From Fredinandcohnia onubensis (GTDB lineage Bacteria; Bacillota; Bacilli; Bacillales; Bacillaceae_L): 64,000 nucleotides of DNA. The notes under the pieces are model-generated. The model ran no database searches. It saw only the letters and a program-made list of their open reading frames with translations, and was not told where the DNA came from. Location: contig NZ_NSEA01000013.1 of assembly GCF_002734285.1 (NCBI RefSeq), positions 37,601-101,600 on the forward strand. Direction: 5' to 3'. Positions within the stretch are counted from its first letter, which is position 1. Each line of letters opens with the position of its first letter. A program made the position numbers and the translations under genes. Positions 9,267 through 16,855 of the stretch are shown here, piece by piece.

Positions 9267-9380
9267 GCACTTTTTTTGAATTTGAACAATTTGTTACAAA
9301 TTTAAAAACGAAAAAAGTTCTCCTATTTTTAATGGAATTTGAAGGAACCATCCATACTATAAAAAAAGAGTTTCAAAAAG

Positions 9381-10277
9381 GTGGTGGGGACACTGAAAAT
9401 ATTGTGGGCACTAATGCTTTTCCTTTCTATACAACAATTCCATCCTCAGGATAATCTTTACATAACCTATAAAGGAGAACCGATTGCTACTGTAAATCGA
9501 GCTGAATACTCAGTACCATTGATTGGAGTTCCCACCTTGAATTTCAAAAAATATACGGAATTTCTTACCTATTTAGAGGAACAAGTTTACGAAGAGCCAA
9601 AAGATGCAAAAATTGGCAAGTCGAATGAAATTATTAAAGAACAAGTGGGAGTGAAATTAAATAAAGATAAATTCTCAAAGTTATTCTATTCTAGTTTTTT
9701 TGGTAAGGCAGATTACCTTGAAGTACCGATTCAGCGAATTTATCCGCGTGTAGATAGCGAACTATTATCAACGATTCGGGTAAGGCAGATTGGACAGTAT
9801 GTCACGCATTTTAACTCTTCCAATAAAGAGCGATCCACGAATATTGCTCTTTCAGCAGCCGCAATCGATAGCTATGTTCTTTTTCAAAATGAAACCTTCT
9901 CTTTTAATAAAGTTGTTGGAAAACGAACCGCTGCCAGAGGATATCAGCCTGCGCCTGAAATCATTCGAGGTGAACTAATTGAAGGAATCGGGGGTGGCAT
10001 ATGCCAGACTTCCTCCACCCTCTTCAATGCCGTTGATCGTGCTGGTGTTGAAATTGTTAAGCGCTACTCCCATAGCAAACGTGTCGGCTATGTACCACCT
10101 GGGCGCGATGCAACTGTGAGTTGGTATGGACCTGACTTTCTTTTTAAAAATACATACAATCAGCCAATTTTAATTCGTGCAAAGGTTTATGGAGGAACAC
10201 TTATCGTAACCGTTTATTCATCTGAGGATATCAATTTTACCCCTCGTAAGATTGTACCTAAAACAAAAACGGAATAG
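9381..10277 (+). CDS. VanW family protein
   Basis: Up to 298 residues. An N-terminal hydrophobic segment suggests export or membrane anchoring. The VanW domain fills about residues 130-275, with NETFSFNKVVGKRTAARGY, GGGICQTSSTLFNA and VPPGRDATVSWYGPD. VanW proteins are surface-associated; their biochemical role is not settled. The start is uncertain: AAAGGTGGTGGGG itself overlaps the first GTG codons, so translation may really begin at CTG 9393 or TTG 9402. It lies divergent to qox. Confidence 0.9.
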   Translation: MVGTLKILWALMLFLSIQQFHPQDNLYITYKGEPIATVNRAEYSVPLIGVPTLNFKKYTEFLTYLEEQVYEEPKDAKIGKSNEIIKEQVGVKLNKDKFSKLFYSSFFGKADYLEVPIQRIYPRVDSELLSTIRVRQIGQYVTHFNSSNKERSTNIALSAAAIDSYVLFQNETFSFNKVVGKRTAARGYQPAPEIIRGELIEGIGGGICQTSSTLFNAVDRAGVEIVKRYSHSKRVGYVPPGRDATVSWYGPDFLFKNTYNQPILIRAKVYGGTLIVTVYSSEDINFTPRKIVPKTKTE

Positions 10278-10417
10278 ATATTGATTATAAAAAACTAATT
10301 CTACACCTTTATCAGTCTGGGTGAATATATTGGAAATGGGCTTAAAATAAGATACGAGATGATTTTATAGATGCACCGCGAACCTGCAATATCTGATTTT
10401 AGGTAAGGGGGGAGCTC

Positions 10418-10978
10418 ATGGAAAGGGATAAAAGGGCTACCGTTATTGCTGCTGCTGCATCCCAAGACAGTGGAAATATTTCAAACTCAACTCAAGGTAA
10501 CTTTCAATATAAACCTCCTAATAACAGCGGAACCATCTTAGGCATAATGGGGGGCGTATTAACGATTGCCGGTGACGCCTTAGCAACTATCGGGGCAATC
10601 ATTCAGCTAAATACAGATACGGCTGCGGACTTTCAATCTCAAGTAGAAAGTTTTCAATCAGATCAAGAGAAGAATAAGATGCAGGAGGATATTGATAGTC
10701 TTCAGGAAAAAGTGAAACAGCTTGAAGAAATCATTAAAAAAAATCAAAGTCAAAACACGAACCAAAATCAAAGCCTAAATATGAACTATAGTCAAACTCA
10801 AAACATAAACCTTAGTCAAAGTCGAAACATGAACATTAGTCAACGTCAAAAAAACATGAACCATAGTCAAAGTCAAAACATGAACCAAGATCAAAGCCAA
10901 AACATGAATCATAGTCAAAGTCAAAACATGAACTATAGTCAAAAACAAAGGAAAAAGAAAAAAAGAGACCAAACATGA
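10418..10978 (+). CDS. Octapeptide-repeat protein with coiled coil
   Basis: 186 residues, no known family. It has a hydrophobic Gly/Ala-rich segment (about 42-66), a charged coiled coil (about 80-107), then about 70 residues of degenerate octads of the type QNMNxSQS rich in Asn, Gln and Ser, and a basic tail (KQRKKKKRDQ). The octads reflect a tandem DNA repeat built on GTCAAAGTCAAAACATGAAC. A strong AAGGGGGGAG precedes the ATG. The stop abuts the stop of the convergent flavin reductase gene. Repeat number may vary between strains; a surface or spore role is possible but not shown. Confidence 0.75.
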   Translation: MERDKRATVIAAAASQDSGNISNSTQGNFQYKPPNNSGTILGIMGGVLTIAGDALATIGAIIQLNTDTAADFQSQVESFQSDQEKNKMQEDIDSLQEKVKQLEEIIKKNQSQNTNQNQSLNMNYSQTQNINLSQSRNMNISQRQKNMNHSQSQNMNQDQSQNMNHSQSQNMNYSQKQRKKKKRDQT

Positions 10979-11590
10979 TTACTTTGGTCTCTCAATTTCA
11001 AAAACGTCTCCAATTTTCGCATAATAATTTCCTGCCAAGCGGCTTACCGCCCCTAGTTTTTCTTGATTGATTCTTCCTTTACTATATAGGTCCTCATTGA
11101 CATGAAACTGGACCACTTTTCCGATTAGTAAATCACAACCAGACATATCCTCCTTGCCACCTAATTCAATTGAGTGCTCTAAAATACATTCAAAACGAAT
11201 TTTTGATTCCCTAATCCCCGGTACTTTTATATTCTTACTTTCTATTGGAGTTAGCCCGGCACGTTCAATTTCACTTTCATTCGGCGGAAGACTTGCTGCC
11301 GTCTTATTGATTTTTTCTACATTACTTTCGTCCACAATATGAACAACAAACTCTTTTCCTTCAATAATATTTCTAGCCGTGTCCTTCATTTCCCCGTCTT
11401 TTCTTTGGACCGATATTGAAATCAGGGGCGGATTTGAAGACACTATATTAAAATAACTAAAAGGTGCACCATTTAGCGTTCCTTCCTTTGAAATTGACGT
11501 CACAAATGCGATTGGCCTCGGGATGATACTTCCAATTAACAGCTTATAATTATCCCTTTCAGAAGCATTACTCGGATCAATTGAAATCAA
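10979..11590 (-). CDS. Flavin reductase family protein
   Basis: 203 residues of the FMN-binding flavin reductase / flavoredoxin fold (DIM6/NTAB type): early GSIIPRPIAFVTSISKEG and later NAPFSYFN-like and SVQRKDGEMKDTARNI segments typical of FMN binding. TTG start at 11590 with AAAGGAGAG upstream. It lies 15 bases downstream of the ring-cleaving dioxygenase and probably shares its transcript, which suggests a role in aromatic or quinone turnover. Confidence 0.9.
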   Translation of the reverse strand: MISIDPSNASERDNYKLLIGSIIPRPIAFVTSISKEGTLNGAPFSYFNIVSSNPPLISISVQRKDGEMKDTARNIIEGKEFVVHIVDESNVEKINKTAASLPPNESEIERAGLTPIESKNIKVPGIRESKIRFECILEHSIELGGKEDMSGCDLLIGKVVQFHVNEDLYSKGRINQEKLGAVSRLAGNYYAKIGDVFEIERPK

Positions 11591-11605
11591 TTTTTTATCT
11601 CTCCT

Positions 11606-12535
11606 TTAATCAAGACTTCTTACTTCAAACGGTAGTAATACATTTTCTATCTTCTGACGGTGGGGTTCATATTGTGGAGGCAACTTTAGCTCCGAACCCA
11701 TCTCCTTATACTCTTCATCGATCCCAAAGCCTGGCGGATCTGTTGCAATTTCAAAGAGAAGTTCTCCGTGTTCTCTAAAATAAATCGCATTAAAATAATT
11801 TCGATCACGCACGTCTGTAATGCGGTAACCATGATCGGTAATGAATTCCTGCCACTCTAGTTGGTCCTCATCATCCTTTGCTCGCCATGCAATATGGTGG
11901 ACGGTTCCAACACCCATTTTACCTTTCTCACCAGGTGTGCGTTTTATATCGATGATATTCCCAATGTCCCCTTCAGATTTAAATCGTATAAAGTCTCCTT
12001 CAGAACCAATACGCTTAAGACCCATAAATGTTAAAAGCTTTTCTGTTTCTTCAGGCTGTGAGGAAAATAATATAGCACCACCAAAGCCTTTAATTGCTAA
12101 ATCGGAGGTTATTTCGCCAAATTCCCACTTATTATTTGCTCCATCTTCTCGTTCTACAATTTCAAGCTGCAATCCGTGGATGTCTTTGAATTGTAGAAAT
12201 TGTTCTCCGAAACGTTCTGTGCTCTGATAGGAAATTTCAAATTTTGATAATCTTGCTTCCCAAAAAGGCAGTGCTCCCTTTGGAACTACGTACGTTGTTA
12301 CCCCAACTTGGCCATCACCAATTTTTCCTTGATACGCATTTGCCCACGGGAAAAATGTAATAATACTCCCTGGATTTCCAACATCATCGCCAAAATAAAA
12401 ATGATAAGTACCTGGGTCATCAAAATTGACCGTTTGTTTTATAAGGCGAAGCCCTAATAGACCTGCATAAAAGTCAACATTCTCTTGGGGATGTCCAACA
12501 ATAGCTGTAATATGATGAATGCCTGCTGTTTTCAT
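11606..12535 (-). CDS. Ring-cleaving dioxygenase (MhqA/MhqO-like, VOC fold)
   Basis: 309 residues made of two glyoxalase/VOC modules. Recognisable segments are GIHHITAIVGHPQENVDFY and VGTVHHIAWRAKDDEDQLEW; metal-binding positions are likely the His in IHHIT and VHHIAWR and a Glu near ELLFEIATDPPGF. Close relatives in B. subtilis (MhqO, MhqE, MhqA) are induced by quinones and repressed by MhqR. An MhqR-like palindrome lies 86 bases upstream, supporting that role. Strong AAAGGAG site before ATG. Confidence 0.9.
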   Translation of the reverse strand: MKTAGIHHITAIVGHPQENVDFYAGLLGLRLIKQTVNFDDPGTYHFYFGDDVGNPGSIITFFPWANAYQGKIGDGQVGVTTYVVPKGALPFWEARLSKFEISYQSTERFGEQFLQFKDIHGLQLEIVEREDGANNKWEFGEITSDLAIKGFGGAILFSSQPEETEKLLTFMGLKRIGSEGDFIRFKSEGDIGNIIDIKRTPGEKGKMGVGTVHHIAWRAKDDEDQLEWQEFITDHGYRITDVRDRNYFNAIYFREHGELLFEIATDPPGFGIDEEYKEMGSELKLPPQYEPHRQKIENVLLPFEVRSLD

Positions 12536-12620
12536 AGTAATTATTCTCCTTTACTATTTATCTAACCTATTTTCCAACAAAATATGAAAGAATATTCGAT
12601 GTGATTATCTTAAAATTATT

Positions 12621-12638
12621 TATCTTGAATTTAAGATA
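12621..12638. promoter_or_regulatory. MhqR-like operator
   Basis: TATCTTGAATTTAAGATA is an imperfect palindrome that closely resembles the inverted repeat described for MhqR in B. subtilis (TATCTCGAATTCGAGATA). A second TATCTTAAAA half lies at 12606. It is positioned upstream of the dioxygenase gene. Confidence 0.6.
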
Positions 12639-12685
12639 ATTTTATAAAAAATAAGGGGGTGTTGTCAATTCTAATTGTTTCGGAT

Positions 12686-12797
12686 ATCGGACAAACTTTT
12701 GTATATTTCGGACAAAGGCGACGAAATATCGGACATAGCTTAAAATTTATCGGACCGAATGTAATTATATCGGACATAACCAACAATTTATCGGACA
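12686..12797. repeat. Six-copy ATCGGACA array with 21-bp period
   Basis: The word (A/T)TCGGAC(A) starts at 12686, 12707, 12728, 12749, 12769 and 12790, intervals of 21, 21, 21, 20 and 21. Sequence between words is AT-rich and not conserved. It fills most of the gene-free 12536-12868 stretch, which otherwise holds the MhqR-like site and a terminator. Confidence 0.85.
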
Positions 12798-12817
12798 TAA
12801 CTCAGTTTTGAGCTATA

Positions 12818-12852
12818 TATAAAAGCCTTCAGGTTCATTAACCGGAAGGCCA
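12818..12852 (-). terminator. Terminator of the HMA-ATPase-fnr-flavodoxin operon
   Basis: GCCTTCCGGTT / AACCTGAAGGC on the minus strand, four-base loop, followed by TTTTATATA. It lies directly after the flavodoxin gene. Confidence 0.85.
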
Positions 12853-12868
12853 AGTTAGAAAAAAGATT

Positions 12869-13318
12869 TTAGGAAGCAAGTAGCTTTAGTGCAAATTGTC
12901 TACCAAATTCTTTGCAGATTAATTCGTCTTTTTCGTTTGGAGTGAGCTCGACTTTTAACGGTGAACAGATGAGTTCAGCTCCACGTTCTTTTAATTTTTC
13001 CGCAAGCAAATCAACCGCACCACCATAATTTGAGTAAAGTTTACTTCCTGAACCGAACACTGCGCTCTTTTTACAATGAAAATCCAGATGATCCAGCTCG
13101 TCATAAAAGTCTAAAAATTCATCAGGGAGCTCTCCATCTCCCCAAGTATAGCTTCCAAAGATAATCCCATCGTATTGGACGAGTTCCTCCGGGTCTATTT
13201 CAAAGCATTCCTTCACGTCCAACTGGATTCCTTTTTCCTTCATACCTTCTGCAATATACGTTGCCATTAACTCTGTATTTCCAGACATACTTGCGTATAC
13301 AAGAATGGCATTATTCAA
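12869..13318 (-). CDS. Flavodoxin
   Basis: About 149 residues, a short-chain flavodoxin. The phosphate loop of FMN is YASMSGNTELMA near the N-terminus, and the two flavin-stacking loops are GSYTWGDGELP and FGSGSKLYSNYGGAVD. It transfers single electrons and often replaces ferredoxin when iron is scarce. AAGGTGATAACG places the TTG at 13318 as start; an in-frame GTG at 13327 overlaps the ribosome site. Last gene of a four-gene unit, 16 bases after the FNR-type regulator. Confidence 0.92.
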   Translation of the reverse strand: MNNAILVYASMSGNTELMATYIAEGMKEKGIQLDVKECFEIDPEELVQYDGIIFGSYTWGDGELPDEFLDFYDELDHLDFHCKKSAVFGSGSKLYSNYGGAVDLLAEKLKERGAELICSPLKVELTPNEKDELICKEFGRQFALKLLAS

Positions 13319-13334
13319 CGTTATCACCTTTTCA

Positions 13335-14033
13335 TTAGTTGTTTGCCTTTTTTCTAAGCTTTTCTAGCTGTTTAATGATGATTTTCCTTTGACCCTTAAG
13401 TTCAATTAAGCCTTGGTTTTGAAAGGCTGATAGCCTTCGACTAAGTGTTTCCTGTGAGGTTCCAAGATAGGATGCAACGTCGGCTTTGCGAATCGGCAAT
13501 TGAATCGTCATTGATTCTCCATCCTGACCTTCTATCAACTCAACTAAGTAGCTTGCAACACGTTTTTCTACATCCTGTGAGTTCAATTTTTCAATATGTG
13601 ATTCTGATTCATGAAGTCTACTAGTGATTTCCTCCAGAATCTTCAATGATATTGTAGGATAGCTTAAGAGTAATTGATGAATGTCCTTTTGGTGGATGGT
13701 ACAAACCTCAGTATCTTCCATTGCCTCCGCAAAGCTTGTGGTCGTAGACTTTGAAAATAGCGAAAGCTCACCAATGAAGTCACCTTCTTCTACAAATCGG
13801 ATAATTTGCTCTTTCCCATTTTCAGTGATTCGGTACATTTTTACCAAGCCTTTATGAACAATGAAAAGATGCTCAGAGAGCTCATCTGAATGGAATAAGA
13901 GCTCCCCTTTTTTCAGGCGTTTTCTTACCGCGACTTGTGAAATTTCAGCCATTTCATTTTCGTTTAAATGGTTAAAAATCGGAACCCTCGAAATACATGA
14001 TGTTTTCATGTGGTTACAAGACTGACAAGACAT
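13335..14033 (-). CDS. FNR-type regulator with N-terminal Fe-S cysteines
   Basis: 232 residues: cAMP-binding-like sensor (about 15-130), dimer helix, then winged HTH. Cysteines C3, C6 and C13 together with C111 (SFAEAMEDTEVCTIH) match the spacing and context of the four [4Fe-4S] ligands of E. coli FNR (three N-terminal, one internal). The recognition helix SQETLSRRL has E195, S198 and R199, the E-x2-SR signature for TTGA half-sites. This is different from the B. subtilis-type Fnr, whose cysteines are C-terminal and which is also encoded here (43321-44052). It lies in an operon with a metal ATPase, and a TTTGAC-N4-GTCAAA palindrome precedes the operon, implying oxygen-controlled autoregulation. 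Confidence 0.88.
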   Translation of the reverse strand: MSCQSCNHMKTSCISRVPIFNHLNENEMAEISQVAVRKRLKKGELLFHSDELSEHLFIVHKGLVKMYRITENGKEQIIRFVEEGDFIGELSLFSKSTTTSFAEAMEDTEVCTIHQKDIHQLLLSYPTISLKILEEITSRLHESESHIEKLNSQDVEKRVASYLVELIEGQDGESMTIQLPIRKADVASYLGTSQETLSRRLSAFQNQGLIELKGQRKIIIKQLEKLRKKANN

Positions 14034-14051
14034 TCATCTTCTCTCCTTTGT

Positions 14052-15947
14052 CTATAGTTCAGCCACCACCTTCTGTTGATAACCGTGGCTACTGTTTTTT
14101 GGTTGTTTTTCTTTGTAATGGACAAGTCTGAGTGCATTCAGAATGACTAGCAAGACACTTGCCTCATGAATAAACATACCAGATGCTAGGAAGACTGTCT
14201 TTGTTAAAACACCGATTAATAATATTGTCACAATTGCTACTGCGAAATACATATTTTGCTTCATGTTTTTAACGGTTGCTTTAGCGAGACCTGTTGCTAA
14301 TGGGAGGCGATCAAGTCTGTCAGACATTAAGACGACATCAGCCGTTTCCATCGCCGCATCTGTTCCCGCTCCACCCATCGCAATTCCCACATGCGCAGCA
14401 GCGATTGCTGGGGCATCATTAATTCCATCACCGACCATCGCAACACGGTGTCCATTTTCCTTAAGCTCTTTCAAAATTGACACCTTTTGTTCAGGAAGTA
14501 ACTCCGCGTAAAAGCCGTCTAACTGCAATTCCTCAGCAACTTTTTCTGCTGTGGCTTTATTATCTCCGGTTAACATAACAACCTTCTTGATTCCGGAGCG
14601 CTTCAAGTTTTGAATGGCCTTGACAGCATCTGGGCGAACCTTATCTGCGATTGAGATAACACCTATTACTTCTTGTTGTTGCGCAATTAACACGGCTGTG
14701 CGGCCTTTTTTCTCTTCTGCTTCAGCGTATGCAAGGATCTCTTTTGATAGAGTAATTTGATGATCTAGCATTAGTTTTCGGTTTCCGATCAGAACGAGTT
14801 TGCCATTCACTTTTGCCTGTAGCCCTTTTCCTTTAAAAATTTCAAAATCCTGTGGAACCGAAGTTATCGCTAGTTTTCTTTTTTTGGCTTCTTTTAAAAT
14901 AGCTTTTCCTAAATGATGTTCTGAATATTGCTCTGCAGTTGCGGTAAGTTCCAGTAAGTTGAGATCTTCTATCCCGAAGCCTTTTATTGCGGTTACTTCA
15001 GGTGTCCCAACTGTTAAGGTACCAGTTTTATCAAACGCGACGATATCAACCTTCGCAAGCTGCTCCATGATTTCTCCACCTTTTATAAGGATGCCGTTTT
15101 TCGCTCCGTTTCCAACACCTGCCACGATTGAAACGGGAGCGGAGATAACAAGTGCGCCAGGACAAGAAATGACAAGGAAGGTTAAAGTAAGTTCGATATC
15201 CTTTGTAAAAAGATACACGAGGATGGCGAGCACAATAATGAGTGGTGTATAGTACCCTGCAAACTTCTCTAGGTATTTTTGCGTTTTTGCTTTTGTTTCC
15301 TGGGCTTCCTCCACGAGTTGGATAATTTTCGCGAAAGTGGTGTCATCACCGGTTCGTGTTGCTTCAAGCTCGAGGTAACCGGAATCAAGAATCGTACCAC
15401 TGTATACGGTATCGTCCCTTTTCTTTGAAACAGGGACCGCCTCACCTGTAATGGTTGCCTCATTCACACTTGCATTCCCACTTAGGACTTTGCCGTCTAC
15501 TGGAATTTTTTCACCTGGATGCACAAAGACGATATTCTCTTTTTCTACTTCCTCAGCAGCAACCATGACCTTTTCACCTTTTTTTAGGATTCTAGCTTGC
15601 AATGGCGCAAGGTCCAACAACGTTTTTAGAGAAGATCTTGTTTTTTCAAGTGTGCGAGATTCAAGGTAAGCACCTAGTAAAAATAGAAATGTCACTGCAG
15701 CTGATTCAATATATTCACCGATAATGACTGCTCCTATTACGGCAATTGTGACAAGGAGCTCGATGCTAATCATTTTTAGACGAAGGGATTGAATCGCCTT
15801 CGTCATGATTGGTATGCCGGCAACTAATGTAGCGAGTAATAGGAAGACATCTCTTGCTACTCCTACATCCATCCACCCTAAAATTAAGCCGGCTACCAAC
15901 AGGAATCCCGTGAGAATAACGACTTGTTTTTTGCGAAACCTATTCAT
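14052..15947 (-). CDS. P1B-type heavy-metal ATPase with variant CPG motif
   Basis: 631 residues without an N-terminal metal domain. Four N-terminal membrane helices, actuator loop with TGEAVP (168-173), phosphorylation site DKTGT from residue 306, hinge GDGINDAPA, and two C-terminal helices. Odd features: the metal-site helix reads SCPGALVIS (CPG at 262-264 instead of CPC, CPH or SPC); the usual His-Pro of the N-domain reads SEHHLG; and the last helix has HEASVLLVILNALRL, closer to the HEG pattern of the Fe/Co group (P1B-4) than to Zn/Cd pumps. The substrate is therefore unclear. A separate HMA protein is encoded 18 bases upstream, and an FNR-type regulator downstream. Confidence 0.92.
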   Translation of the reverse strand: MNRFRKKQVVILTGFLLVAGLILGWMDVGVARDVFLLLATLVAGIPIMTKAIQSLRLKMISIELLVTIAVIGAVIIGEYIESAAVTFLFLLGAYLESRTLEKTRSSLKTLLDLAPLQARILKKGEKVMVAAEEVEKENIVFVHPGEKIPVDGKVLSGNASVNEATITGEAVPVSKKRDDTVYSGTILDSGYLELEATRTGDDTTFAKIIQLVEEAQETKAKTQKYLEKFAGYYTPLIIVLAILVYLFTKDIELTLTFLVISCPGALVISAPVSIVAGVGNGAKNGILIKGGEIMEQLAKVDIVAFDKTGTLTVGTPEVTAIKGFGIEDLNLLELTATAEQYSEHHLGKAILKEAKKRKLAITSVPQDFEIFKGKGLQAKVNGKLVLIGNRKLMLDHQITLSKEILAYAEAEEKKGRTAVLIAQQQEVIGVISIADKVRPDAVKAIQNLKRSGIKKVVMLTGDNKATAEKVAEELQLDGFYAELLPEQKVSILKELKENGHRVAMVGDGINDAPAIAAAHVGIAMGGAGTDAAMETADVVLMSDRLDRLPLATGLAKATVKNMKQNMYFAVAIVTILLIGVLTKTVFLASGMFIHEASVLLVILNALRLVHYKEKQPKNSSHGYQQKVVAEL

Positions 15948-15965
15948 GTTAACCCCCCACCTTTG

Positions 15966-16187
15966 TTACTGAATTTTGGTAGATAAAACAGGATAGCCGA
16001 GTCTGGTAAGTAGTTCTTCATATGCTTTTGGGTTTCCCGCATCTTCCTGGTAAGAAACCTTTACTTTTCCTGAGTTAAATAAAACCTTAACGTCTTCAAC
16101 TCCTTCTTGTTTTGTTAAAGCTTTTTCGATTTTCTTAATGCAACTTGGGCAACTAAGTTCTTCCATTTGATAAGTAGCTGTTTTCAT
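15966..16187 (-). CDS. HMA-domain metallochaperone
   Basis: 73 residues, a single heavy-metal-associated ferredoxin-like domain with the metal-binding CPSC in EELSCPSCIKKIE. The typical first line is GMTCxxC; here the Gly-Met is replaced by Leu-Ser. It probably hands a soft metal ion to the ATPase encoded next, which lacks its own HMA domain. AAAAGGAGG before the ATG. First gene of the operon. Confidence 0.9.
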   Translation of the reverse strand: MKTATYQMEELSCPSCIKKIEKALTKQEGVEDVKVLFNSGKVKVSYQEDAGNPKAYEELLTRLGYPVLSTKIQ

Positions 16188-16216
16188 CTTTTTTTCCTCC
16201 TTTTGTTTACATCTTT

Positions 16217-16259
16217 ATTGTAAGCGGAGGAAAGACGAGAAACTTTGACGTGGGTCAAA
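16217..16259 (-). promoter_or_regulatory. FNR-like palindrome and -10 of the metal ATPase operon
   Basis: TTTGACGTGGGTCAAA at 16244-16259 is a perfect 6+6 inverted repeat with a 4-base centre, the geometry of FNR sites (TTGAT-N4-ATCAA). On the minus strand a TACAAT -10 at 16222-16217 predicts a start near 16210, placing the palindrome centre at about -41.5, the class II activator position. The first gene of the operon starts at 16187. Confidence 0.65.
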
Positions 16260-16334
16260 AATGGGGATGTTTTGGGAATTGATTTTTAAGGGGAGGATGA
16301 TTTTTACTTAAGGTGCTGATAAATTAGGGAATGT

Positions 16335-16777
16335 GTCAGAATTGTTGACTCTTTGTTACTCGGCTCACCCCAATTAATAGATTCTCTGTCAGAATCGAGG
16401 CCACTTTCTGACTCAAGGTGCTCATAATTTTTGGGGTGTGTCAGAATCAGTGGTTTTTTCCGACTTGGTTCAATGAAATAATAGATTCTCTGTCAGAATC
16501 AAGGCCACTTTCTGACTCAAGGTGCTCTTAAATTACGGATTGGGTCACAATCAGCGGCTTTTTGCGACACCGCTCAATCTAATAACAGATTCTCTGTCAG
16601 AATCAAGGCTACTTTCTGACTCAAAGTACTCAGTAATCACGGGGTAGGTCATAATCACCAGCTATTAGCGACACCGCTCAATCTAATAACAGATTCTCTG
16701 TCAGAATCAAGGCTACATTCTGACTCAAAGTGCCTAGTAATTAATGAGTGTGTCACAATCACCAGCTCATTGCGACT
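16335..16777. repeat. 52-bp-period hairpin array 2
   Basis: GTCAGAAT or its variants GTCACAAT and GTCATAAT start at 16335, 16388, 16440, 16492, 16544, 16596, 16648, 16700 and 16752, one interval of 53 and seven of exactly 52. Seventeen bases after each start lies the inverted partner, TTTCTGAC or TTTGCGAC with variants. Words, offset and alternation equal those of array 1 at the left edge. The array fills the gene-free interval between the metal operon promoter and narI. Confidence 0.92.
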
Positions 16778-16829
16778 CGATTTATTAATAAAACTTCAAA
16801 TTTGTCTCTATGAATGGAATTCCAAAACA

Positions 16830-16853
16830 AGAAAAAGAGGAGGTTCCCCCTCC
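16830..16853 (-). terminator. Probable terminator of the nar operon
   Basis: On the minus strand GGAGG, a GGGAA loop and CCTCC are followed by TCTTTTTC. It overlaps the last bases around the narI stop. Confidence 0.55.
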
Positions 16854-16855
16854 CC

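Noticed and set aside
10775-10972. Minus-strand frame in the octapeptide-repeat gene
   Set aside because: It is a by-product of the repeated DNA; the plus-strand frame has the ribosome site and start.
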